Part shown: positions 13,701 to 24,843 of the stretch, in pieces
Layout: each line of letters opens with the position of its first letter
Position numbering within the stretch: position 1 is the first letter of the stretch
Assembly (NCBI GenBank): GCA_030544235.1
Contig: CM060463.1
Span: 22,004,190 to 22,068,189 of the forward strand
Source of the DNA: Lepturacanthus savala
Lineage: Eukaryota > Chordata > Actinopteri > Scombriformes > Trichiuridae
Length of the DNA stretch: 64,000 nt
Direction of reading: 5' to 3'
Notes under the pieces: model-generated
Seen by the model: the letters and a program-made list of their open reading frames with translations, nothing else
What the model was told of the DNA's origin: nothing
The model's database searches: none
Translations under genes and position numbers: made by a program

Positions 13701-15923
13701 CATAGGAGCAAAAGAAGCACTCAGTGCCATGGCTGAATCAATCAAGGACTGTCTCAAAAACACAGGGTTAGTCAGGCAGGATTTCATATGTCAAAAAGTA
13801 GAGAAGGAGTAGATGCAATTTTAATGGTTTTAAAGTGTTAATTATGATTTTTTGTGGAAAAAAAACTATCAAATGCACCTTATTGCTCGAAGTAGAGTAT
13901 CTTTATACTGTATGTTGTAATAAATGTCTTGAGGGGATTAACTTTGTCAAAGCCTCAGTTATGTTTGCACAACGACTCTATTTTGGCTCTACTGTTTTTA
14001 TAGTTGCTTTTGCACTTTAACAGCAGCATGCTGCTGCATTTTTAAATATCTGTGTTTGTGAGTTTATAAATTTGCTCTATAATTGAACTGAGAGCCAGTT
14101 CCCTTTACTCTGCTATGCTGTATTAATCGTCTCCATCTGGAGATACGATACAGTCTCAAACTGGTGAATGGAGTCGGAATCAATTTAAAATCTGGGTCAG
14201 AAATTTCACAACTTCTCGAGAAGTTTTATAATAATAAGTATTTAGCAAATGCAATATTAATAAATGTTGAAAAAATTACATTCACAATTTTTAGAGGCCA
14301 CAGTGGCTTAAAATATAAAAATGAATAAAAAAATCGATCCTCACATATGAGAAGCTGAAGCAGTCACTGTCTGTCACTGTCCTGTTTGTATTGATCGACT
14401 AATCGACTAGTCAATAAATCATTGCAGCTCTGCATATGGACACCTCTTTTTGTATAAACCGTTTAGAGCCTTTGTATTGCTGCATGATTCCGAGAACAGA
14501 TCCATTCAGCTGCAGTAAGACGTCTATACACGTCTGAAGGCAACTCAAGACAACATTAACGTGTAAAACGACACATTTAATTAAATCATTTATTAATGTT
14601 AAGGAATCACTTATATAATTGCTAGTATTGCTAGTCACAGAGCTGTTACATTCAATAATGTAACAGCTCTGTGACTAGACTTAAGCCCCCAGTGGCAAAC
14701 AGCAGTACATTACTACACTTGTAATATAATTATCTTCTCCTTTCAATGTAGAAGAACAGAATGAAATGGGAGATGAAATTATGCACCAACTGGCACTAAA
14801 TAACCAAGAAAGTTGGTCCTATTTAAATGGACCTGTGTCTGCTTCATCAACGACCCCCCCCATATATATATATATATATATATAGTGTGTGTGACTATGT
14901 GAAGTGATAATCTCTGCCTGGTAGATCACCCGCTTCATGAAAGGCTGATTATCTCCCAAATCCTTGTGAAGAACACGGAACAAAACTCTCAATTTATCAG
15001 CTGGCAGCTGCATTCATTCATCAGGCTGAGTTTATAGAGATGGGAGAGCAAGTCGAGGGAACTCCGAGGCAAAAACTATTTTATGTGACGGCCGCTTATG
15101 GAGGCAGAGGGGATGATGACATGAAGATATTGTTTTCTAACGGGTTAGAGTCAGACAGATAATCACGCCTGCTTAAAAATATTTCTTCTGTATTGTACAT
15201 TACAGTATGAGCATTGTTTGACTTCGAGGCCGGAAAAACGAACCCTGACCACAGCGAATGAAACATGAATTGAACCACAGAATAAACAAGCCATCGAAAG
15301 GCGACGTTACTCCGCTTGAATGGCAAATAGATGATTTTTCCCCTATTTTCACGAATGTTCTCTAAGCTGGCAACAGGTTTGCCAAACAAGCTGTCAGCTG
15401 GAGGATCCTCAGCCAGTGAGTCAGCGTGACCGTTCCTCCGTCTCCCAACATGCCGCTTTCTGCGCCGCCAGCTCCACGCTGCCCAGCCGGCTTTCGATAG
15501 GTGGATCGCCAAATCTAACCATAGTTGGCTGGTTTCAACTGGTTTTCCCTGTCTTCATCTGAGTACCATTAATCCATCCGAGCCTACATCACTGATATAG
15601 TTTGCTGTTCAGTAAATCGCTGCTGCTTTGCTAACAGGCAGCATGAACCATGAACAGTTTGCCGCGTTGGTCTCCCTCGGCAGCGTAGCCATCTGTAGCC
15701 TGGAGCAAAAACAAACAGACACACCTAGAATCCTCATCAGTGTTAAACCCAACCTAACATTTGTTTAAGGTCATTAGAAGGTTTGTTAAAACACTTAAGA
15801 CATATTCTGGGTTTATTTTCAGATGAGAAACGAGGCTGCTGTTACCCTACATGCTGCATGATGAGCGTTGACATGTTTATAAAGCTGCAAGGAATATAAC
15901 ATTATATCAGTCAGAGATGACAT

Positions 15924-15986
<63 letters not shown>

Positions 15987-18878
15987 TTACAAGCTATAGA
16001 ATGGCACTTGCTTGTAATTAGCGCATCAATCACTTACAATTGCATCCTGCTATAGAATTAGAGAAAACACTTCAAACGTCATGCAGTCTTCTGTAATTTT
16101 CATTGTATCAAGCGTGTGTGTGTGTGTGTGTCTGTGTTTGGGTGTATCAGTGTCAGCCTGAGTAACAACCGGTGTGGTTGTGCCAAGTAAGACAATGGTT
16201 ACGCCTAGGAAACGACTCCCATCACAGGTCCTGAGTTCTATCGCAACTAAACGGTTTAAACACGTTCACACACAAAAAAAAAAAAAAAATGAAAGTTTGC
16301 AGACAAAGCAGACAAGAGAAAGTACTGACGTTTATCTGCAAAGTCCTGCAGAAAGTACACTGTTACTGAGCGTCCATTATGCCAGAAAACAAGAGCAGGG
16401 CAGGTTCGTGCTGCACTCCAAGCACAATGAATCAGTGATTCATTGCAGAGTCTGATTCAGGAAACGCAGCCAACAAGACAGACAACATGTAGTCCCTGAA
16501 GTAAGAGAACAGGACAGCATGTAAACACAAGACCGGTTTAATCACATAAAACCGCTTCATGTGGTCTCGCCTGGGAAAACTCTCGATGGGATGTGACTCG
16601 TGTCGTTCAGAGCTGGAACAGTATATTCAAAAATGAATTGCCATCTATCTAGATAATTGATCAAACATGTTAGTTATTTGATGCGAAAAGATGTAAAACA
16701 ATACAGCTTTGGTGGTTTTCGTTGTCTTGTATGATAGTAAACTGTATTTCTTTGGGTTTTGGGCTGTGTACTTTCACTGTTTTGTGACTTCAACCAATTA
16801 ACCCATTAAAGCCTATGAGCCTCTAAGTCTATCTGTCTAAGACTCTCATTTTCAAATCACTGTCAAATAATTTAAGTTTCCAAGTACTTCCTGTCATATG
16901 TCATTAACTTCCTCGTGAGAAAATGGAAAAGACAAACCTACCCAGAAAGAGTCATTTTATTTAGTTCATTATGATTTTCAACCCTGACATGTATATATCT
17001 ATTTAACCATACAATTCTCTAGAAAAATACAAATACAAAAAGAATTCTGTACATGGGATAAATATTTTTTGTTAATGGGCAAATTTGTGCAAGTAGCAAT
17101 TAGCCATTAAAAAAGACAAAAAATAATTTAAAAAAAAAATAGATGCATAACATGATTGTTGGTCACTAAACTGAAGTATATGTGTGAAACCTTTGAAAAA
17201 TCTGAGATTAAAGGGGTTAAGTATAAAATGACAGTCATAGACTTAGCAGCTCTTAGGCTTAAATGGGTTAACCAAGAGCTACTTATGTAATATGATGAAA
17301 ACAATGAGTGGAAATAATAATTATTTGCTCCACAAAGCTATAGCCAGATAGTTAACTTGGGATTTCTAAACTTTTGATGCATCCAGTGTTGCATATTGTG
17401 GAGAATCATAGTTTAACTCATCCGTGTTCTGGTGCTTTTGGGGGTTCAGAACGTCTGGCGTTTTCGTCTTGGAACCTTGAAGTGTGAAAGTCAAACAGCT
17501 GCTGATGCTTAAGCTCAAGAAGCAACACTTCACACACCACCTTAACCCTGTAAACTGTGAAAAAGAAAAGGAGGCCGCAGAGCTGCAGTCTAGGGACTGA
17601 ACGGCGGTTAGCTGCAGAACGCCTCTGCACGGTGTATGAAATCCTCTCTATTGACATGCTAATGAAAGTTCTGCCAGCTGAAACAGCTTGAATGAAGTGA
17701 ACACCATCTCCCAGGATCCTTCTGAGACCTTGGCATTGGCAGCCAGCCGCGAGGGTCGTCAAGGATCCGTTAATGGCAGGGGCTGAGATCTCGGAGTTCT
17801 AAAGCAACAAAGGAATGTGTATATCGTCGTTTTTAAGTTAGGCATTTTCTCACCTGCAGCTTTCCCATTGAACCAAAACCCTGTAATTAAAAAGCGCTGG
17901 CAGCGTTTCCTCTTTGTTGTTAATCTACTGCAGAAACCAAGTGATTTTTCTTCTCCCTGCCTCCCATCTATTAGCCCTCATACATAATAAAGCAACCCTG
18001 CGATCTTGTTATGACCCAATCAATGACACGCTGATGATTTGGCCCCTTCTGCCATGTACACATTAACCATAAAACAATAACTCAGGATGAGACAGGTGCA
18101 ATTTCCAATCTGAATTTCATTAGGCCTGTGCTTCACTCCTGCCTGGTTCCACTCATAACACAGCCATTGTTGTGAGGTGGTGGATGTCAGCGGCGGAGCC
18201 CCCCGTGTCTGTAGGCTACGCAGCAACACGCCAGCTGTGAATGAGAAACAAGCTGCATTCTCCATAAATTAACATCCTCCCTCCTCGGGCAGTTCAAGGC
18301 ATAGGGGCAGCAAGGAGCCAGCCGACGAAACAGCAGTGTTTCCTACCATGACAGTGACAGAGCCAAGCTGAATAATTGATGCTTGAATTATCAAAAAAGG
18401 GCCTAAGATGGAAAGTGGTGGAAAATAAATAGGCGTTGAGACATGTTTTACACAATGCTCAATGACGGACACATACCACAAGATAAAACTGAGGTCACGG
18501 GCCCAGACTCAGGCAAGGTTAAGAAAAAAGAAAAATTCTGTCAAGACATCCAGGCAGAGAGGAGCTGGTATGGAGATCAATCCTACAAATCCAACGGCTC
18601 GCACTTTAAGCAGCCAAACGTGCGGGCTGCTGCACGACTGGAGGGATGATCAGCTAAAGCCCCGAGGCGTGACATTACTGAAAGCACTCAGTGCCAGTAA
18701 CGGTACCTGGGCCTTGAAAATGAACCCGGCTCCACTTAGGAAATCCGGTGCACTCGCTCAGTTACACACAACACGAAGCAGAGCAATTTGTAACCTATCA
18801 TGTGATGGTACATGGACGCAGAGTGTCCCAATACCTGCTTAAACTTGTTGTGATCAGGTCTGTGGATCTAATTTTGAG

Positions 18879-18927
<49 letters not shown>

Positions 18928-19124
18928 ACAACTGAAGCCCGTACTTAAGATGGATTGATGCTATTAACAAATATATGTTCAACATCTCTATAACCAGAGC
19001 GAATCAAATGCAAGCATGTTGAAGGATACAAGGATTCAGCACTTGTTTCAACACAGGGATCATTTGACCCTGCAACAACAAAGCCTGCAGAACCTGGGTC
19101 CACATAACACATTATAAACAATTC

Positions 19125-19170
<46 letters not shown>

Positions 19171-19483
19171 GTGAACAAATCAAAGAAGCCTCTTGCAGCA
19201 CCAGAGGAGCAATAAAAGCCCGTAGGTGTCATTGGGTTTGACTGTCACGGTTTACCTGTCATTTGATGACGACATGTTAGATGTTTATGATGGTTTGCAC
19301 TGTAGCAGAAGAACAATAAGGAGAAGAAAAAAAGACCAAACATGCGAGCCTGGCTCCTGATCAGCCAGAGTCCGGCTCTGCAGAGACAATGCACACACAC
19401 ACACACATTCACACCGCACCTTTCACTTGGGTCTCATAGTCCGCAATGATCTCCTTGTCTTTCTTGAATCTCGTAGATGACAT
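4559..19483 (-). CDS. srgap3: srgap3 (partial gene: coding exons 1 and 2)
   Basis: SLIT-ROBO Rho GTPase-activating protein 3, a cytoplasmic adaptor that bends membrane through an N-terminal F-BAR domain and inactivates Rac-type GTPases during neurite and spine growth (family knowledge). Two coding exons are visible: 19483-19420 and 4754-4559. They encode the first 86 residues, which are the start of the F-BAR domain. The segment around FKCLEQQSES, FRRKAEIELEYSRSLEKL and FSSKIRSSREH matches SRGAP3 better than SRGAP1 or SRGAP2, which differ at many of these positions. Exon 1 ends in phase 1 and exon 2 keeps frame (64 + 196 bp). The start is the only Met before the conserved FKKDKEIIA block. Later exons, including the RhoGAP and SH3 domains, lie off the left edge. 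The neighbour thumpd3 is divergent, as in human 3p25, which supports the paralogue call. Confidence 0.92.
4922..5220. repeat. Interspersed repeat fragment, fish type
   Basis: Begins with AAAGGAACAGTTTGATATTTTGGGAAA and runs through a segment with CTCATGTCTGTTGAGTC, a pattern I recognise as a common dispersed repeat of teleost introns. The class is not determined. No coding capacity. Confidence 0.5.
5510..5848. repeat. hAT-like MITE (CAGAGCTGCAAC family), diverged
   Basis: Starts CAGAGCTGCAACGATTAG and ends in the inverted form AACTACAACT...CAGGGC, with ATTAATCGATT-rich interior. Related copies occur at 35922-36192, 54305-54670 and about 55500-55680 in this window. No clean target-site duplication remains for this copy. 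Confidence 0.6.
7862..7891. repeat. G-run followed by T-run
   Basis: About eleven G residues followed within a few bases by a run of T. Low complexity, likely unstable in sequencing and replication. Confidence 0.8.
9551..9960 (-). mobile_element. hAT transposon relic with transposase fragment
   Basis: The left edge at 9551 reads TAGGGATGCATC and continues with GGCCGAATATCGAATATC, a terminal pattern of fish hAT elements. On the minus strand a transposase-like frame follows inside it (next entry). The right end is not clear. Confidence 0.65.
9682..9936 (-). pseudogene. ZBED/hAT transposase fragment
   Basis: An 84-codon frame on the minus strand contains ITKKVMESMASDDQPFSDV, DIGFQRLVEHIEPH and SRQYFLEVCL. 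This follows the hAT/ZBED transposase segment that lies just after the BED zinc finger (typically DDQPFS, a GF-R-L-LEP block, then PSR-F). Only this segment survives; the catalytic RNase-H-like region and the C-terminal dimerisation region are missing. It is a dead fragment inside srgap3 intron 1, not a host gene. The family call rests on recognising these motifs, not on a database search. Confidence 0.72.
10048..10135. repeat. hAT MITE fragment (GGGGTGGGCAATCCTGG end)
   Basis: One end of the same family as the complete short copy at 28863-29038: GGGGTGGGCAATCCTGGTC, then GTGCAGGTTTTTGTTCCAACC and AAGCAATAACACAC. The other end is missing. Confidence 0.7.
11642..11682. repeat. Solo Tc1-like terminal repeat
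   Basis: Reads ACCAGTCAAAAGTTTG followed by TGCATTTCTCATTCAAG, the same terminal motif as at 3329-3400, with no partner end nearby. Confidence 0.6.
11817..11862. repeat. (CA)n microsatellite, interrupted
   Basis: CA repeats broken by TA steps. No coding significance. Confidence 0.9.
14631..14678. repeat. Perfect 22-bp inverted repeat (hairpin)
   Basis: Arms 14631-14652 and 14657-14678 are exact reverse complements around a 4-base loop. The arm contains CACAGAGCTGTTACATT. No mismatch at all, which suggests recent origin or selection. It lies in srgap3 intron 1. Confidence 0.92.
14857..14884. repeat. (AT)n microsatellite
   Basis: AT dinucleotide run following a short C run. Confidence 0.9.
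15925..15986. repeat. (GT)n(GA)n microsatellite
   Basis: About 54 bases of GT followed by a short GA run. A second, shorter TG run lies at 16113-16132. Confidence 0.95.
16802..17267. mobile_element. piggyBac-type MITE
   Basis: Flanked on both sides by TTAA (16798-16801 and 17268-17271). The element begins CCCATTAAAGCC and ends GGCTTAAATGGG, and the terminal inverted repeat extends about 33 bases with mismatches (AGTCTAT inside both ends). TTAA duplication plus CCC...GGG termini is the piggyBac signature. It is 466 bp with no transposase frame, so it is non-autonomous. Confidence 0.8.
18880..18922. repeat. (AT)n microsatellite
   Basis: About 42 bases of pure AT. Confidence 0.95.
19131..19167. 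repeat. (CA)n microsatellite
   Basis: About 36 bases of CA in srgap3 intron 1, 250 bases from exon 1. Confidence 0.95.
19389..19407. repeat. (CA)n next to srgap3 exon 1 donor
   Basis: Short CA run on the plus strand, read as (GU)n in srgap3 pre-mRNA, starting about 12 bases after the exon 1 donor. Confidence 0.9.
19420..19483 (-). CDS. srgap3: srgap3 coding exon 1
   Basis: Encodes 21 residues from the initiator Met through FKKDKEIIADYETQVK plus one base of the next codon. The donor (GTGCGG on the minus strand) is followed 12 bases later by a (GT)n run. 5'UTR sequence should continue to higher coordinates. Confidence 0.9.
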
Positions 19484-19797
19484 GGTTCCTCTGCTGGTTC
19501 TGGTGAGACCCTGTGTCGAGGGCTTTTCTCCGGGTCTCTGTGCTGCTGTTGGTGATCCCCGACTTTCGAGGTTGCAGCCTCCCGATTATGCTTTTGCTCT
19601 TTTTTTTTCTTTCCCACCACCACCCCCAGTGGCTTTGAGGGGAACAAAAGCTCGTGCGTGTGTCTGTTGTATTCCTGCAGTCTCACAGTTTTACAGCGAG
19701 GATTCAACAATCAGTGCAGAGAGGAACGCTGGAGCAGCAGCAACGCGATGTTGTTGCATTCCTTCTCTTTTTCTCAGCGCCTGCTGCTGCTGGGCTC

Positions 19798-19855
<58 letters not shown>

Positions 19856-19990
19856 AACCTCCTCCTCCTCCTTCTCCTCCTCCTCACTGGTACCACACAA
19901 CTCACAGGCTTCAGCTGGGTTGTCCTTGTCCCTTCTGTGCCCAAAACAATCAAATGCGTACAACACAGGCACCATCCTCCAGGGAAACGG
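19484..19990 (-). promoter_or_regulatory. srgap3: srgap3 5'UTR / promoter-proximal region
   Basis: Upstream of the srgap3 initiator Met. It contains a long (CT)n-(CA)n tract (about 19800-19852) and GAG/GGA-rich sequence in sense orientation. No TATA box could be assigned and the transcription start is unknown, so only the location is supported. Confidence 0.4.
19800..19852. repeat. (CT)n(CA)n compound microsatellite
   Basis: A CT run followed directly by a CA run, then CTC-rich triplets to about 19886. It sits in the presumed 5' region of srgap3. Confidence 0.93.
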
Positions 19991-20839
19991 CTAGCCTGGT
20001 TGAGTCTCAAAGCTAACCCTGTAAATTAAAACACGGGATCCTTACATTTCACCCCTGCTTTTCCATGAATGAACCCACCGTTGAAAGACAGCGCTTACCT
20101 CTAAGCTACGGTTGTTACACGAGCTCGCGGTGTGTTCGTTTTCTTTAATATTGTGAAATTTTGTGTGTTTTATTTTTTTCCCCCCAAAGAATGCTTCGGA
20201 TGTGTAATTCCATATTTGTGTCCCTCATTGAAGCAGAGGGTGGGGGCGCTGTGGAGCAGGTGAAGCAGGACCTTTATGGGATTTAACGCTAAATTAGCTA
20301 AATTAAGCTTTTATTGAAACGTACGCGATGTTCAATAAAATGAACACACCGTAGAGTCGGAAAACAACCGTGGTTTAAGGGTGTGCACCGTGTTGTTATG
20401 ATTGGTTCATGAAGGAGGTAAGCAGGGGCGAAATGTAAGGAGTTCATAAATCATTTCCGTGGGGTCGCTTTGAGACTCTCCTGGAGATTCTCATATGAGG
20501 CTGTTAAACAGCAAGCCTCCTCATATGGTCAACAATGTTGTAATGTAACTTGTTGGCCTGCTGCTCACGTTTCCAATAATTATTTCCAGAGGTAAAAATA
20601 TACCCAACAATGAAAAATGTGCCCTCCTGTTAGACTCCATCACCATGGAAACCGCACACTTTTATCCTTGCATCACTTTCACCATGGCTACTGTTCAGGG
20701 GGATGTGGCACCTCTCAGCAGTGGTTTAGTGAGGGATAATCTCTAACTTGCTGCTCTGTCACACACAGTGTGTGAAGTGAGAGGCTGAAGGAGGCAGGAC
20801 ACGACGTGCATCAACAGATGCTTTTGATGTGTGATGTGA

Positions 20840-20841
<2 letters not shown>

Positions 20842-20911
<70 letters not shown>
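20842..20911. repeat. (GT)n microsatellite
   Basis: About 70 bases of pure TG, the longest GT tract in the window. Confidence 0.96.
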
Positions 20912-20912
<1 letters not shown>

Positions 20913-22148
20913 AAATATACACATGTCATTATCTTAAGAAGGGATAATTGTTACCCTGTGCAACCCCTTCTTTGTTTGCAAATGGGTGTGTGTAGGTATA
21001 CAAACAAGAAATTTTCATGCACTTGTTGCATCCATTTGCTCCACCTCTTTTCTTCTCAGGTTGAGAGGAGTGTGACAGCGAGAGTGACATCAGAGGCAGC
21101 GATGGATTTAGCATATGTTGCCTAGAGGCAAGTGTGAATAAAAGAGAGGTGAGAAAGACATATTCTCCTGTAAATAGGTCAGACAGTAAATATGTGTTGT
21201 GTATGGCTAAGTAGAATCTAGAAAACATACACTATAAAGGAGAAAAATACAAAACCTTTTAAAGTTGCTTTAAGTGTCTGCAGTTTTTTTTTTTTTTGTT
21301 TTTTTGTACACAGGCAGGTCACAGGCCTTATATGGAAAACAGAATATCTGAATTCATATCATGGACTGAAGCAGGTTTTCAAAGCAGTGTGACACCGAGT
21401 GTGTTTGCTGACAGATGCTGTCATCTACAATGGCCGCCTCAGTGTTTTGTTAACAGCCCAGTAGTTTCATGTCTGTCACCTTAGCTGTTCTCAGTTGAGA
21501 GAAGCTGTTGACTGTTGACTGTGTGCTACATCATTGAAGCACTCTGCATTTCATTTCTGTCTACACCACAAAGGCTTCGACTACTACAAGCTGACAAGTA
21601 GGATGGTGGGGGTTTTTTTAGACTTTAAGGTTTTTTACTTACTTTCTGACACCTTTTTTATGAAAATGTACACAAAAAAGGCTTTATTATTACTTTATTA
21701 GTTAACTACTTTTTAATGGAGTATAAGGCTTTATATTATATTTTTAACAAGACTAGTTGAAATCTAGTATATAGTAACATATTGGTGAAAAAATCTCTTG
21801 GACTTAGTGAACTTAGTGGGCATATGGTATAAAGAAAAGGGTATACTTGCTTTGTCTTTTAAGAAAGCTCTTCACTTCTTCAGGAAGACAAAGGCACTGA
21901 AATAATTAATCTCATCTTCTTAAAATATGCAGATGCAAATCTGGTCCAAATCTGATTAAGTGTTTGAAAACTTGGATTTACTAATTATAAAGGAGGCTTT
22001 AATTGTGTAACTTTGGGGTGCTGTATTAAAACGATATGAGGATGAACTGTAGCTGGTGGAAACATCATGAATAAGATAAAAGATAGCTTTGATTTAGTGT
22101 GCATGTTCTCCTTTCATCACAGTTTTATTCCTTTTTTTATATGGCATC

Positions 22149-23410
22149 TATGTTTAAAAGTTTGGGGTCACTTAGAAATCTCCTTATTTTAACAGTTTTT
22201 TCAAATGAGATAACTTTAAACTAGAGCTGTCATTTTAACGCGTTAATTCGACTAATTAATTATGAGTGTCAACGGTGGCGAGCCCAGGGGTGAAAGTGAA
22301 CCGGAACCGTCCGGAACTACATTCCGTTAAAAGATTCACGACCGAAACGGCGTTCCGTTAAAAAAGGAGAAGAAGCTCCCTGTCAAATCCCATGTTTAAT
22401 AAAGAAAACGATGGACTAAAGTCACATTAGTTACATTATCCGAGTTGCTGGAACAATTCCAGTGTGCTCGTTTCAGTGTAATCTACGCTGATTCGGTGTC
22501 TGTGCCGTTTGGCACGGAGCGACAAGTCTGAGCGTGTCTCTGGTTGCTATGCAACACGAGGCGAGCCGAGCTGAACAAATGGGTTTCTGGTTGGTCGATG
22601 GACACGTGGTCACGTTATCAGCATCGCTAATTCTGCTTGGTTCAAACCACACGTGTTTGCTCTCACTGAGCAAAATTATGTTGACACAATGCAGCACAAA
22701 AAATATACGACTTCTATCATTCATTTTTGAATTGCTATATTGAGTTTAATGAGCCTATTTGAGACAGCCTTATTTTATTTCAGAATTTTATTTATTTAAC
22801 TGAATCGCTGTATTTGTTTTACATTTCTGAATAATGCACCTGGCCTAACTGGTTTAATGTGCTTGACCTTTACTTTTGGATTTCATTTATGAAGCACAGT
22901 TCACCAATAAAAAATTGGATTTCAGATCTTCTCTTCTTACTGTATTCAATTGATTAGTCATGCACTACAATTTTTTAATATCCTAGAATTCAAATTCTTT
23001 ATCAGGAGACCTTTAGCAGATATTACATTAAAATCCGATAAATTCGATTAATTAATTACAAAATCCTGTAATTAATTCGATTAATTTTTTTTTAATCGAC
23101 TGACAGCACTACTTTAATCAGAAATACACTCTATACGTGTGTATTTCCACATTTACTAATGTGGCAAATGACTATTCTAGCTGCAAAGTCTGGTTTTTAA
23201 TGCAACATCTGCATAGGTGTATAGAGACCATTTCCAGCAACTATCACTCCAGTGTTCTAATGGTACAATGTGTTTGCTCTTTGCGTCAGAAGGCTAATGT
23301 AATAAAAATGTTCTATTCATTTTACAAATCATTGTGGTAAATAATACTGTGACTTTTCATGGAAAACACTAAATTGTCTGGGTGACCCCAAACTTTTGAA
23401 CAGTAGTGTA
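22149..23410. mobile_element. Tc1/mariner-like MITE interrupted by a hAT element
   Basis: Left end AAAAGTTTGGGGTCAC and right end GTGACCCCAAACTTTTGAACAGTAGTGTA are inverted copies of the well-known fish Tc1-type terminus. The left outermost bases are eroded. Between them sits a complete hAT-type element (22222-23111). Removing it leaves an element of about 370 bp without coding capacity. Confidence 0.78.
22222..23111. mobile_element. hAT-type non-autonomous element
   Basis: Termini TAGAGCTGTCA and TGACAGCACTA form an inverted repeat with one mismatch. They are flanked by 8-bp duplications CTTTAAAC (22214-22221) and CTTTAATC (23112-23119) that differ at one base. An 8-bp duplication and TAG-type ends are hAT hallmarks. 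AATTAATCGA-rich subterminal repeats lie near both ends. No transposase frame was found in its 890 bp. Confidence 0.8.
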
Positions 23411-24843
23411 TCCTACTAAATCTTTGTGCACATGACTAGTTCTATTAGACAATTATACCAAAAATCTTTAAAGTTGTTTTGACTTTAATCCAGCAAATCA
23501 TTCTATGCTGTATATGGCAAGGACACGAATTAGGAGATAGCTAATTAAATCACCTTAACGTGGCTACAAGTGCATGTAAATCCAAGCACATCATTAACTG
23601 AAGCCTCATATTAGTCTGCTGCGAGCAACGGCAACCGACTGTAATACAGAGATATTGAAGCGTGCGAATGAGGTGGAGCAATTAGCCAGCCACCCGTGAG
23701 ACTGTAATTGAACAATTATCAGGATGAGAAAGACCTCTCTGTCTCTCTCACCCGAAGAATACCCATTCACACTGACGCAGGCGCACTGGAACAATGCCTT
23801 CCTGCAGCCGTGACGCACAAAAATCAGGTTTCAATTATTTGCTGGCCTCTAGATGTCCAAATATATCTTCTGGCTGCTGAACACAGCTTCTTTGCAGAAG
23901 TCTAAGCCCTAAGGAGCTTTAAAAGGCCCCTAGCAGTGTGTGTGTTTATATCTATGTCTGTGGTGTTCAGTGAGTCTGGCTGGATATGAGAGAGAAACCA
24001 GAGAGAGGCGAGCGTGTCTTTGGTGTTATGCGTCTCGCTGCATCAGGCCGTCTTCTGTGTCTTTGCAGTTCTGGTGGTGAGTTTAAATTATTTGGCAGGA
24101 CTTGTGTGTCACCTACGCGAAAGCCACGGAAAGAGCAAACGCTTCACTTGTGACACAGCAGCTTTGACACAGCGAGGCCGACTGGAGAAGCAGAATGACA
24201 GCAGGGTGGACTCTGCTTTTGTTTGTGTTTACCACAGAGGAATCAGCACCTCTCTGTAGTGGCTCCATCCCTCCCACAGCCGCTTCTGGATTACCCAGCC
24301 CTACCTCCCTCGTCAGGAATCCCAGTGGGGAGGCCTGGGAAAATATGACTTCACTTTTCTTTTTTTCTTTTTTTGGGCACAAAGATCCATTGTGAGATCC
24401 TTTTACTTTTCCTTTCTAAAGAATGAGAATGGGAACCGCTCTGGTGTTCATACACAAGATGTGAAAATAATGCCGCCATGGGAAGAATGTGTTGAGGTAA
24501 TTTTGTTTTGTAGTTCAAAATTTCTTGGAGAACGTCTCGCATAACACCTCACTGGCAGAGGTTTTCCAAACAGGAAATTTAGTTGAAAAAAGTAAGAAAA
24601 ATCAGAGGCTATGCTTTACAGCTACATTGGCCTTCATCAATCCTTTTCAATTATTTTTGCCATGTTATAATAAAGGCGTTTTTGACTTTTTTCAAATCTT
24701 AAAGTGCCTCTGCCTTTTCTTTCTCTTTTGGATTCTTTCTGAGATATCCTAAGCCTGTTTTTTTTCTTCTAAGAAATTGAATTGTTTCTTTAGTTTTTGA
24801 AGATGATTTTTCTTTCAAGTCTACAGTATTGCATACTTTTTGG

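Larger units (their letters stand above)
4755..19419 (-). other. srgap3: srgap3 intron 1
   Basis: A 14.7 kb intron between the first two coding exons. It holds repeat fragments (4922-5220, 5510-5848, 9551-9960, 10048-10135, 11642-11682, 16802-17267), several microsatellites and a perfect 22-bp-stem hairpin. Stretches at about 7.5-9.4 kb, 12.4-12.9 kb, 14.9-15.6 kb and 17.4-18.8 kb look low-repeat and could hold regulatory elements, but nothing in one sequence proves this. Confidence 0.75.

Noticed and set aside
19446..20029. Several long overlapping frames at srgap3 exon 1 on the plus strand
   Set aside because: They are antisense to srgap3 and driven by CT/CA repeats; no domain.
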